Source of the DNA: Herpetosiphon aurantiacus DSM 785
GTDB lineage: Bacteria; Chloroflexota; Chloroflexia; Chloroflexales; Herpetosiphonaceae
Assembly (NCBI GenBank): GCA_000018565.1
Contig: CP000875.1
Coordinates: 5,781,199-5,845,198 of the forward strand
DNA: 64,000 bases
Reading direction: 5' to 3'
Below, one piece after another: positions 32,464-40,737 of the stretch (position 1 is its first letter; each line of letters starts with the position of its first letter). Both the position numbers and the translations under genes were made by a program. The notes beneath the pieces were generated by a model. That model was given only the letters and a program-made list of their open reading frames with translations. It was not told the DNA's origin and did not search any database.

Positions 32464-33561
32464 TTAGGGTTGATTAACTGGGGGATTTTGATTAGTGATT
32501 GGGGAATTTTGGCTTTGGTTTTGGCTATATTTACGCCATTTGCGCCAGCCAAACCATGCGGCCAAAACCAACGGCAACCAAATTGGAAGCCAAACCGCCC
32601 AAACAACCAAGGTTTCAGCAACATCTTTGCCAATTTCCAACACATCGTCCCAAGCACCAGTTGCGGCGGCGAGCGGTGTCCAGCCTGGACGTTCGGCTTT
32701 AGCTAAGGCATTGCGAATATTTTGACCAATATCAATTTTGGTAAACATGCTGTAATCAGCGGTTTTGGGCCGAATCAACAAGGTAATCATGCTCATCGAA
32801 GCGCTATCGCTTAGATATTTTTGGCGGCCTTTAATCATTTCGATTTGGCTTTCGTATTGCGCCAAAGTTTCATTGATTTTAATCGTGTCGGCGATGGTTT
32901 CGGCTTTGGCCAGCAATTCACGAATGCGTGCAGCAGTGGCTTCTAAGTTGGTTAATCGTGATTGATTATCGACAAATTCTTCGGTAACATCTTGGCCAGA
33001 AACTTCACGGCGCACAACTTCGAGTTTATTTTCTTCAAAGGCATTCAAGGCTTTTTCAAATTGATCAGCCGGAACCCGAAAGGCCAGCGAAATATAGGCT
33101 TGATCTTCGTCATTGCTGCTAGCATCGTCAGTCAAAACAATGTAGCCACCCAAGCGTAGCACCATATTTTCAATTTGGGTACTGGCCAAACGCATTTGCT
33201 TATAATCAATTAAGGCTTCAACATCAGCATTTTTAATTACCAAACGATCAGTAGCTTGGTTGGGGGCGGCACTTGGTTCTTGTGAATTTTCAGCATCGGC
33301 AGGAGCAGCCCCGCCAAGTGCCGGCGCAGCAGCAACATCGGATTCATCCATTAAACCATCGGTAGTTACTTGACGCTCCATCTCAGCGGCTGGCGCAGAT
33401 TCCGGCATTGCAGCTTGATCCAAAGCATCGGAAACAGTTTGGAATTTATCGCTTGCTGAATTACCCGAACCATTTAACAACGTTGTCACGATAAAAAAGA
33501 ACACCAAGACAGCAGCGCCAATCGCCAATAAACGTTTGCGTGAGCGAATTTGGGTTAACAT
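32464..33561 (-). CDS. DUF4349-family membrane protein
   Basis: The 365-residue protein has an N-terminal membrane helix (about 11-30), an Ala/Pro-rich acidic linker, then the DUF4349 core with VNLRVPADQFEKAL-like residues (FRVPADQFEKALNAF), a coiled-coil hairpin (NQSRLTNLEATAARIREL) and a second membrane helix near 330-348. The tail is Asn/Gln-rich. The family is common in Gram-positives and Chloroflexota, and its function is unknown. The start is supported by AAAGGA. Confidence 0.8.
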   Translation of the reverse strand: MLTQIRSRKRLLAIGAAVLVFFFIVTTLLNGSGNSASDKFQTVSDALDQAAMPESAPAAEMERQVTTDGLMDESDVAAAPALGGAAPADAENSQEPSAAPNQATDRLVIKNADVEALIDYKQMRLASTQIENMVLRLGGYIVLTDDASSNDEDQAYISLAFRVPADQFEKALNAFEENKLEVVRREVSGQDVTEEFVDNQSRLTNLEATAARIRELLAKAETIADTIKINETLAQYESQIEMIKGRQKYLSDSASMSMITLLIRPKTADYSMFTKIDIGQNIRNALAKAERPGWTPLAAATGAWDDVLEIGKDVAETLVVWAVWLPIWLPLVLAAWFGWRKWRKYSQNQSQNSPITNQNPPVNQP

Positions 33562-33687
33562 ACCAATTTCCTTTCGCGGGATGGGTCAAATTTTGGATTG
33601 TCGCGACGTTTCTAGAGCATCAACGTTACGAATGTTCAATTTGTTCCCGACTAAATAGCTATTTAGCCATCCGCTCAAAAATTGATA

Positions 33688-34833
33688 CTAGATCCCTTGA
33701 CGTTTGCGCAATGTGGGGCGGCGACGCAATTGAGTTCGGCGCACGATTGGAGCTTTAGCCTGAACGGCTAGCGACTCCGCCGCAGGTTGGGCTTCACGAA
33801 TCCGTTTGATCCAAAATTCTTCAACCAATGCTTGGCCAACCACCGCCAATGGAATCGCAATCACCCCGCCGATAATCCCCAAAAGCTCGATCCCGCTAAA
33901 CAAGGCCAAAATCGTGATCACTGGATGGGTTTCGACTGCGTGGCCCATGACTTTTGGCGCAATGATATGCACTTCAATATTGCCAACAATCAAATGCAAC
34001 ACCAGCACCCAAACCGCCAACATCGGCTGCACCGTGAAGGCCACGAGCATGGTCAGAATGGTGGCCACGAAACCGCCAACATAGGGAATTAGCTCAAGCA
34101 TGCCGCCAATTACGCCTAAGGCGACCGGATAGGGTACGCCCAACATCCACAAGCCCATACCAAAACAAACGGCATAGAAGGTGGCAACTGTCAGTTGCGC
34201 CCAAACCCAACGCCCAAGGCGGCGGCCAATCACATTGGTCACATTGATTAAGCGTTCTTGAAAGCGATTGGGAATCATCAATTTGATAAAATTGCTGGCA
34301 ACATTGGCGCGGCTAACCAGGAAAAAAGCTAAAACCAACACCACAATAAAATTAATAATCACACCCATCAAGGTGCGCCCAAAAGTGAAGGCTGCGCCAC
34401 TAAACCCACCAACGACTGTACCCGCGTAATGTGCCGCCTGACCAGCCAAATCGCCAGTGGGCAAGGGTACACGCAAGGTTGGAAACTGTTGGGCCAGCCA
34501 AGCGCTAGCTTGTTGGGTTGGTTGGCGCACCAAATTAGGGAATTGCTCAGCCAGAAGTCGCACCTGTTGACTAACCATTGGCACTAGCACAAAGCCCAAA
34601 CTAATAAACATCGCAATAATGATTGTATAAATCACCAAAATTGTGATGGGGCGGGCGATGCGCAATTGTTCAAAGCGTTGCACCACCCCCGAAATTGCCA
34701 CTGCTAGCAGCACCGCCACAAAAAACAGCACCAACACATGATTCAGCAGAATCGTAATCCAGACCCCTGAAAAAATCAGCAGTGTCCAGCCGACGGTGCG
34801 GGCACTCACTCGCACGGTTAATTCTTTGGGCAT
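33688..34833 (-). CDS. AI-2E-family (PerM-type) membrane transporter
   Basis: The 381-residue protein has paired N-terminal helices, a central amphipathic region with LLAEQFPNLVRQ, and the conserved C-terminal block GGMLELIPYVGGFVATILTML and HIIAPKVMGHAVETHPVITIL. These are the signatures of the AI-2E transporter family, whose members export AI-2, act as Na+/H+ antiporters or have unknown cargo. The cargo is not readable here. It follows the fur gene by 29 nt in a dprA-fur-transporter series, so it may be Fur-linked. Confidence 0.85.
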   Translation of the reverse strand: MPKELTVRVSARTVGWTLLIFSGVWITILLNHVLVLFFVAVLLAVAISGVVQRFEQLRIARPITILVIYTIIIAMFISLGFVLVPMVSQQVRLLAEQFPNLVRQPTQQASAWLAQQFPTLRVPLPTGDLAGQAAHYAGTVVGGFSGAAFTFGRTLMGVIINFIVVLVLAFFLVSRANVASNFIKLMIPNRFQERLINVTNVIGRRLGRWVWAQLTVATFYAVCFGMGLWMLGVPYPVALGVIGGMLELIPYVGGFVATILTMLVAFTVQPMLAVWVLVLHLIVGNIEVHIIAPKVMGHAVETHPVITILALFSGIELLGIIGGVIAIPLAVVGQALVEEFWIKRIREAQPAAESLAVQAKAPIVRRTQLRRRPTLRKRQGI

Positions 34834-34862
34834 ATGCGCTACCTTCCATCGACCCGAAACAC

Positions 34863-35306
34863 TTAGCCTAGCCGTGGGTTTAGCCGCAGTTCAGGGCGAT
34901 TATGTTGACATTGACCACACAGGCCAAAGGCTTCGAGGGCATGACCTTGAATCACAAAGCCAGTCGATTTCCCAAGCTGATTCAAAATGCCATCGAGATC
35001 GCAGGTATTAAAAGCAACCGCAGTGCCACAACGGGTACAAACTAATTGATGTTGATGGGGGTGGGCTGGCAAATAGGCATGATCACCTTCATCGTGGTGA
35101 ATCCGAGCCAACCAATGGCTAGCCGCCAGCATATCCAAGGTGCGATAAATCGTGGCGCGACCAACATCGGGCAATTCGACCACAAGTTGTTCAGCGGTAA
35201 ATGCTTCGCGGCGGCTGGCAATCGTGCGAACAATCAAGCGCCGTGGGCCAGTCATGCGACAACCTTGCTCGTTCAGCGAGCGTAAAACATCATTTTCCCA
35301 AGCCAT
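34863..35306 (-). CDS. Fur-family metalloregulator
   Basis: The 147-residue protein has an N-terminal winged helix (about 10-80, with TAEQLVVELPDVGRATIYRTL), the metal-sensing stretch HPHQHQLVCTRC and a second CGQC pair near the C-terminus, which together make the structural Zn site. Whether it senses iron, zinc or peroxide cannot be told. It lies 20 nt after dprA and 29 nt before an AI-2E transporter. The HPHQHQ segment and intact cysteines suggest a working repressor. Confidence 0.85.
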   Translation of the reverse strand: MAWENDVLRSLNEQGCRMTGPRRLIVRTIASRREAFTAEQLVVELPDVGRATIYRTLDMLAASHWLARIHHDEGDHAYLPAHPHQHQLVCTRCGTAVAFNTCDLDGILNQLGKSTGFVIQGHALEAFGLCGQCQHNRPELRLNPRLG

Positions 35307-35326
35307 ACAAAAATTTCCTTACTAGG

Positions 35327-36436
35327 TTATGAGAGATCATAGGGTGCAGGCGTTTCGCGAGCAAGCACATAATGCATTCCACCAACATGGCGAACCATGC
35401 CTTTGAGTTCCATCAAGCCCAAGGTTGCCGCCAGATCATGGGCCGCTAGCCCACACGAGCGCCCTAATTCGTCGATGTGGGTGGGCTGACCACTCAAATG
35501 GGGCAAGAGCAAGGCCTCAGCGGGTGTTTCGGGCACAATCGTACTGACCGTTTGTTGGGCTTGCGCTTGATGCAGATTCAGCTGCTCCAGCAATTGCTCG
35601 ACTGAACGCAAGGGTGTTGCACCATCGACGATTAATTGATTTGGTCCATCGCTGCTATGACTGAGAATTGAGCCAGGCACGGCAAACACATCACGACCTT
35701 GTTCGAGCGCAAAGCGGGCAGTAATTAATGCGCCGCTACGTTCGCCTGCTTCAACTACAATTGTTGCCAAACTTAGCCCGCTAATCAAGCGATTACGCGC
35801 GGGGAAGTTGCCACTCAATGGCTCGGTCGTCGGGGCATACTCCGAAAGCAAGGCTCCCTGTTGGCTCACATCAGCCGCTAATTGGCGATGTTGGGAAGGG
35901 TAAATCTGTTGCAGCCCGCTGCCAAGCACCGCCAAGGTGCGCCCATTATTATCTAAGGCGGTGCGATGGGCGATTGCATCGATGCCCAAGGCCAAACCAG
36001 AAACCACCGTCAACCCTGCGCGGGCTAACTCGCCAGCAAACTTATAGGTGACCTCACGACCATAGGGGGTAGGGTTGCGCGTACCGACAATTGCTACCGC
36101 CCAACGATCAGTTTCAATCAGTGAACCACGCAAATACAGCAACGGCGGCACAGGATCAATTGTGTGCAGCATGGCTGGAAAGTCCGAATCAGTTTGCAGC
36201 ACAACCTTGATGTTTTGTTCAGCAATTGTGCGCAGCTCGGCCTCAAGGTCTAAATGTTGTTGCGCATGCTGCAAGGCTTGAATGCTGCGACGATCCAAAC
36301 CCGCCGCCCGCCAATCGTCGAGCGTAGCCGACCAAGCTGCCGCCGCCGAGCCACAATGCTTAATCAGGGCTTGGAGGCGCTGTGGTCCTATACCAGGAGT
36401 GAGATTAAAGGCAATGTAGGCATGACGTTCATCCAT
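35327..36436 (-). CDS. dprA: DNA-processing protein DprA
   Basis: I chose the ATG at 36436 because GGGAG lies 6 nt upstream; a longer frame adds five residues. The Rossmann-like core is intact: VGTRNPTPYG, VVSGLALGIDAIAH, GSGLQQIYP, FPARNRLISGLS and EAGERSGALITA. There is a C-terminal winged-helix-like domain (about 295-365). DprA loads RecA onto incoming single-stranded DNA in natural transformation. It heads an operon with fur and an AI-2E transporter. Confidence 0.92.
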   Translation of the reverse strand: MDERHAYIAFNLTPGIGPQRLQALIKHCGSAAAAWSATLDDWRAAGLDRRSIQALQHAQQHLDLEAELRTIAEQNIKVVLQTDSDFPAMLHTIDPVPPLLYLRGSLIETDRWAVAIVGTRNPTPYGREVTYKFAGELARAGLTVVSGLALGIDAIAHRTALDNNGRTLAVLGSGLQQIYPSQHRQLAADVSQQGALLSEYAPTTEPLSGNFPARNRLISGLSLATIVVEAGERSGALITARFALEQGRDVFAVPGSILSHSSDGPNQLIVDGATPLRSVEQLLEQLNLHQAQAQQTVSTIVPETPAEALLLPHLSGQPTHIDELGRSCGLAAHDLAATLGLMELKGMVRHVGGMHYVLARETPAPYDLS

Positions 36437-36583
36437 TGCAGACTCCCACACATGTGTAACGCTTTAATTATACATCAGTCAAGTAGGTAGCAAAAGCAAA
36501 TAGGAATTGCGGGCGGTATCAAAAGCTATGTGCTTCACGGTATAATGAAGCTATTATGGCTTTTTTCCACACTGGCCGAGTTT

Positions 36584-39466
36584 ATGAATAGTTTTAGCGC
36601 TACGTCCTTCCAACCAGCCATGGAGCAACCAACGCTCGCTGAATTAACCCAAACTATCGCTCGTTTAGAGGCTGAGCTGGCTGCTACCAAGCAGGCCTTG
36701 CTCGCCAGCGAACAGCGCAATCTGCAATTTTTTCAACAAACTCAAGCGATTGAGTTAATTGTTGAGCCTGATACTTGGCGAGTTTTGGCGGCCAATGCTG
36801 CTGCTTGCCGTTTTTATGGCTATAGCCAAGCCGAGTTTAGTAATCTCAACGTTCGCGATTTAAATGTATTGACCAGTAAAGAACATCGGGTGGCCATTCG
36901 CAACGGTGAGCTTGGTGGTAGCAATCGCTATGAGTTTCGCCATCGCTTACGTTCAGGAATGGTCTGCGATGTTGAAGTTTATATCACTCCCTTTGAATAT
37001 CAACAGCAACCAGCCTTATTTTGTTTAATTCACGACGTAACTGCCCATAAACAGACGATTCGCCAAATGCAACGCCAAAATGCCTATCTTGGCTCGCTGC
37101 ACGATGTGACCTTGGCCTTGATCGATCAGGCCGCCCTGCCCGATTTGCTCGAAATTATTCTGTGGAAGGCAACCGATTTGGTCGGCAGCGAATATGGTGT
37201 GATGTATATTCGCAGCGCCGATGGTCAAGCCATGGAATCTGTCGTGAGTCGCGGGGCGATCAACGTAATCCAGCACATCGAATTAGGCCAAGGTGCAGTT
37301 GGCACGGTCGGCCTTAGCGGTCAGCCATTAATTATTGATGATTACTCCGCCTGGAGTGAGCGTTTATTTACGCCGCAAGATGGTTTTGGTAATGGCCTGT
37401 TGGTATTACCATTATTCCGTGAACAAACAGTCGCTGGCGCACTAGCGATTATCTACGAGCCAAGTCAGATTCAAATTAGCATTACGATGCTTGAAATGGT
37501 GCAACAATTTGCCCGCTTTGCCTCGCTTGCACTGGAGAAGCATATGCTCTACACCGCAGCCCAAACTGAACTGGCCGAACGTCGGCGGGTCGAACAGCAG
37601 TTGCGTTCGCTGAATGAGCGGTTTGAATTGGCCCAAACGGTGCTGAATGGCGGCATCTACGATTGGGATATGATTCAGCAGACCACAGTGGTGAATCGGA
37701 GCTTTACAACGGTGTTTGGCTATACCAGTGAAGAGGTTGCCAGCAGCCCAACCTGGTGGGAAGAACATCTGCACCCCGATGATCGTGAGTTGTTCATCCA
37801 ACGAACTGCCGATATTTTCGCTGGCCATAGCGATGTTTTTTCGGCTGAATATCGCTTTCTCGATCAACATCAACATTATCGCTTTGTGCAGGATCGCGGC
37901 CATGTGCTGCGTGATCCCGATGGCCAAGCTTTGCGTATGGTTGGCACACTGATCGATATCTCCGAGGAATATCGCCATATTGTTGAGATGCTGCCCTTGC
38001 CGCTGTTTGTAGTGCAGGATGATCGAATTGTCTATGCCAATCAGGCTGGACTGGCGTTGACCCAAACCACCAGCAGCGAATTGCTTAGCCAGTCGGTGCT
38101 TAGTGGCTTACGGCCACAAGATCCTGATGATTTTTATGTGCTGATTCGCCATGCCAGCACCATGCCCACCAGTTTTATTGAAACAACCTTTTTGCGCCGT
38201 GATGGCACGCCAATTTATGGCGAATGTTCAACCTCAGCAATTTTATTTGAGCATCGAAATTCAGTCCAAGTGATTATTCGCGATATTAGCGAACGCAAGC
38301 AGGCCGAGCAAAAACGCCTAGAAATTGAACAACACTTTTCAGAAACCCAAAAATTAGAAAGCCTTGGCGTGTTTGCTGGCGGGATTGCCCACGATTTCAA
38401 TAATGTGTTCATGTCAATTCTTGGTAATACCCATTTAGCTATGCTCGAACTGCCTGAGCAAGCCAACCTGCGTCCGCTTTTAGCCGAAATCGAACAATCG
38501 GCCAAACGGGCAGCGCAAATCACCAAGCAAATGGTTGCCTACACCGGCCAAAATCTTGATGTGCGGCGCAGCCTGATGATCAACGAATTAGTTCAGACCT
38601 CAATTCGTTTGCTGCCCTCAAGCCTAACCCAGCAACGTCATATTCAGAGCAACTTAGCTGATAACTTGCCGCTGATCGAGGGTGATCAACAACATCTGCG
38701 CCAAGCGATCAGCAATGTACTGATCAATGCGCTTGAAGCGTCGAGCAGCGGAACGCTTACAGTTACCACCAGCTTGCGCGATTTGCAAGGAGCACCCGAG
38801 GGCCACACCTATACGACAGGCACATTTTTGCCCGCCCAATATATCGCGATTGAAATTAGCGATCAAGGCTTAGGCATGGATCATGCGACGATCTCGCGCA
38901 TGTTCGACCCATTTTTTACCACCAAATTTACTGGACGCGGGTTGGGTTTAGCGGTTACTTTAGGGATTGTGCGCGGCCATCGCGGTGGCATTGCGGTCAA
39001 GAGTCGCCCTCAACAGGGCACGACAATAGGAATTTATCTGCCAATTATGACAGCAGTACAAACTGAACTAGCCAGCGAACAACCAGCCTTAGTCGATTCT
39101 GGCCCAGGCAAAATTTTGGTGATCGACGACGAGCCTGATGTACGAATCGTGATTGATCGGATTTTGCGTCGTTTGGGCTACGAAACCTTACTAGCCGAGG
39201 GTGGTAATCGGGGCATTAGCCTCTTCCGCGACCATCATCAAGAAATTGCGGGCGTTTTTCTCGACCTAACCATGCCCGATCTCGATGGTCAAAGCACGCT
39301 CGAAGTGCTCAAACAGATTCAGCCTGAGATTCGCGTGGTGATTATGAGCGGCTATAATGAACAACAAGTGAGCCAACAATTTGGTACTACTGGTACAACC
39401 CAATTTCTGGCAAAACCATTTATGATTGAGGAGATCCGCGATAAGCTCACGGCATTACGGCTCTAG
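36584..39466 (+). CDS. Hybrid sensor histidine kinase (PAS-GAF-PAS-PAS-kinase-receiver)
   Basis: I prefer the ATG at 36584, because a TATAAT box at 36541-36546 lies inside the longer frame that begins with GTG at 36530. From this start (960 residues) come a coiled coil, PAS (about 35-155), GAF (190-330), two PAS domains (345-465 and 465-580), a kinase with GGIAHDFNNVFMSILG and GRGLGLAVTLG, and a receiver with ILVIDDEPDVRIV, FLDLTMPDLDG and KPFM. There are no membrane helices, so it is a soluble sensor. The DFNN-type H-box is typical of PAS-rich hybrid kinases. Confidence 0.88.
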   Translation: MNSFSATSFQPAMEQPTLAELTQTIARLEAELAATKQALLASEQRNLQFFQQTQAIELIVEPDTWRVLAANAAACRFYGYSQAEFSNLNVRDLNVLTSKEHRVAIRNGELGGSNRYEFRHRLRSGMVCDVEVYITPFEYQQQPALFCLIHDVTAHKQTIRQMQRQNAYLGSLHDVTLALIDQAALPDLLEIILWKATDLVGSEYGVMYIRSADGQAMESVVSRGAINVIQHIELGQGAVGTVGLSGQPLIIDDYSAWSERLFTPQDGFGNGLLVLPLFREQTVAGALAIIYEPSQIQISITMLEMVQQFARFASLALEKHMLYTAAQTELAERRRVEQQLRSLNERFELAQTVLNGGIYDWDMIQQTTVVNRSFTTVFGYTSEEVASSPTWWEEHLHPDDRELFIQRTADIFAGHSDVFSAEYRFLDQHQHYRFVQDRGHVLRDPDGQALRMVGTLIDISEEYRHIVEMLPLPLFVVQDDRIVYANQAGLALTQTTSSELLSQSVLSGLRPQDPDDFYVLIRHASTMPTSFIETTFLRRDGTPIYGECSTSAILFEHRNSVQVIIRDISERKQAEQKRLEIEQHFSETQKLESLGVFAGGIAHDFNNVFMSILGNTHLAMLELPEQANLRPLLAEIEQSAKRAAQITKQMVAYTGQNLDVRRSLMINELVQTSIRLLPSSLTQQRHIQSNLADNLPLIEGDQQHLRQAISNVLINALEASSSGTLTVTTSLRDLQGAPEGHTYTTGTFLPAQYIAIEISDQGLGMDHATISRMFDPFFTTKFTGRGLGLAVTLGIVRGHRGGIAVKSRPQQGTTIGIYLPIMTAVQTELASEQPALVDSGPGKILVIDDEPDVRIVIDRILRRLGYETLLAEGGNRGISLFRDHHQEIAGVFLDLTMPDLDGQSTLEVLKQIQPEIRVVIMSGYNEQQVSQQFGTTGTTQFLAKPFMIEEIRDKLTALRL

Positions 39467-39502
39467 CCATGCCGCGTTGGCAATTTTTTGAAAGGGGCAG
39501 TT

Positions 39503-39709
39503 ATGTCTCGGCGTTCTCCCAAACCATCACCATGGCCACGGCGGTTTATGTACATTACAGGCATTGTGATGGTGATTTTCTTTGCGGTAGCATTGACGGG
39601 CTTATACAGTGGTAATTTTGCCTTAGCCTTCCCGATGTTTGTTGGTTTGACTGCGTTGATGTTGTTTATGATTATTTTGCTCTTTTTACACAACCGCCTC
39701 AATCGTTAG
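39503..39709 (+). CDS. Small two-helix membrane protein
   Basis: The ATG at 39503 is preceded by GAAAGGGG. The 68-residue product has a basic N-terminus (SRRSPKPSPWPRR) and two membrane helices (about 18-38 and 42-62). It lies 36 nt after the hybrid kinase and may be cotranscribed. The function is unknown. Confidence 0.65.
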   Translation: MSRRSPKPSPWPRRFMYITGIVMVIFFAVALTGLYSGNFALAFPMFVGLTALMLFMIILLFLHNRLNR

Positions 39710-39761
39710 CCAAGCCTAAATCCCCTCAACCTTACTCCTTCCATGAATGATTGCTTGCGTT

Positions 39762-39864
39762 CCCTCACCCCAACCCCTCTCCCACTGCGGCGGGAGAGGG
39801 GCATTCCAATCTGATGAGATGGTTTCCCTCGCCTGCTGGGCGGGAGAGGGGCTAGGGGTGAGGG
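39762..39864 (+). repeat. G-rich palindromic intergenic element, copy C
   Basis: CCCTCACCCC to GGGGTGAGGG, with a perfect hairpin CCCCTCTCCC...GGGAGAGGGG and a second arm CCCTCGCC...GGGAGAGGGG. Each arm is G4-capable on one strand. It lies between the small membrane protein and ung. Confidence 0.8.
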
Positions 39865-39912
39865 CATGAAAATCGGCTACAAATCCTCCCCAGTCATTGT
39901 TCAAAACCTACC

Positions 39913-40590
39913 TTATAAATTTGGAATTTGCCAATCGATTTGGCTTTGACCATGAGCCTCAAGGGCTGCGTTGATTTTAGAGAATGGGCGGCTGCCAAAA
40001 AAACCATTATCGGCCGAAAGTGGCGAGGGATGCGCCGATTGAATAATCGTATGGCGGCTGTTGTCGATTAAGCTAGCCTTCTTTTGGGCATATGCTCCCC
40101 ACAATACAAACACTACATGCTCTGGTTTGGCATTGACCTGGCGAATCACGGCATCGGTGAATTTCTCCCAGCCGCGATTTTTATGTGAATTGGCGGTATG
40201 CGCCCGTACCGTCATCACCGCATTGATCATTAACATACCTTGTTTGGCCCACGGTAGCAGGTAGCCATTATTAGGCACAACACAACCAAGATCAGTTTTG
40301 AGTTCCTTGAACATATTTTTGAGCGATGGCGGCGCTTTGATCCCAGGCAGCACCGAGAAACATAAGCCATGCGCTTGGCCTGGGCCATGGTAAGGATCTT
40401 GCCCCAACAACAGCACTTTGGTTTGCTCAGGCGAGGTTAATTCTAAAGCTGAAAAAACTTGATCTTCTGGCGGGAACACCTGTTGTTCAGCCCGTTCGGC
40501 GGCGACAAATGCTTCGAGATCGTTCCAATAGGGCTTGCTGGTTTCGTCGGCGAGCACTGGTTGCCACAAAGCAGGAATCGTTAATGCCAT
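39913..40590 (-). CDS. ung: Uracil-DNA glycosylase, family 1
   Basis: I chose the ATG at 40590 because GAGGA lies 8 nt upstream; a longer frame would add 31 unrelated residues. The catalytic and uracil-binding motifs are intact: GQDPYHGPGQAHGLCFSV (Asp water-activating), the LLPWAKQGMLMINAV region, and HPSPLSADNGFFGSRPFSKIN (His). The length (225 residues) is typical. It removes uracil from DNA to begin base-excision repair. Confidence 0.95.
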   Translation of the reverse strand: MALTIPALWQPVLADETSKPYWNDLEAFVAAERAEQQVFPPEDQVFSALELTSPEQTKVLLLGQDPYHGPGQAHGLCFSVLPGIKAPPSLKNMFKELKTDLGCVVPNNGYLLPWAKQGMLMINAVMTVRAHTANSHKNRGWEKFTDAVIRQVNAKPEHVVFVLWGAYAQKKASLIDNSRHTIIQSAHPSPLSADNGFFGSRPFSKINAALEAHGQSQIDWQIPNL

Positions 40591-40737
40591 CGTTGTTGTC
40601 CTCATATTCACACAAAGTTGGCTCTTGCATCTGCACAAGTTGCCCATATCATACAGCTTAAGAATCACCCAAGCCTGTGTCAATGGTTGTCACAAGCTTG
40701 GAGTAGCTGAAGTTGGCTTTGAGTAAGGAGTATCAGT

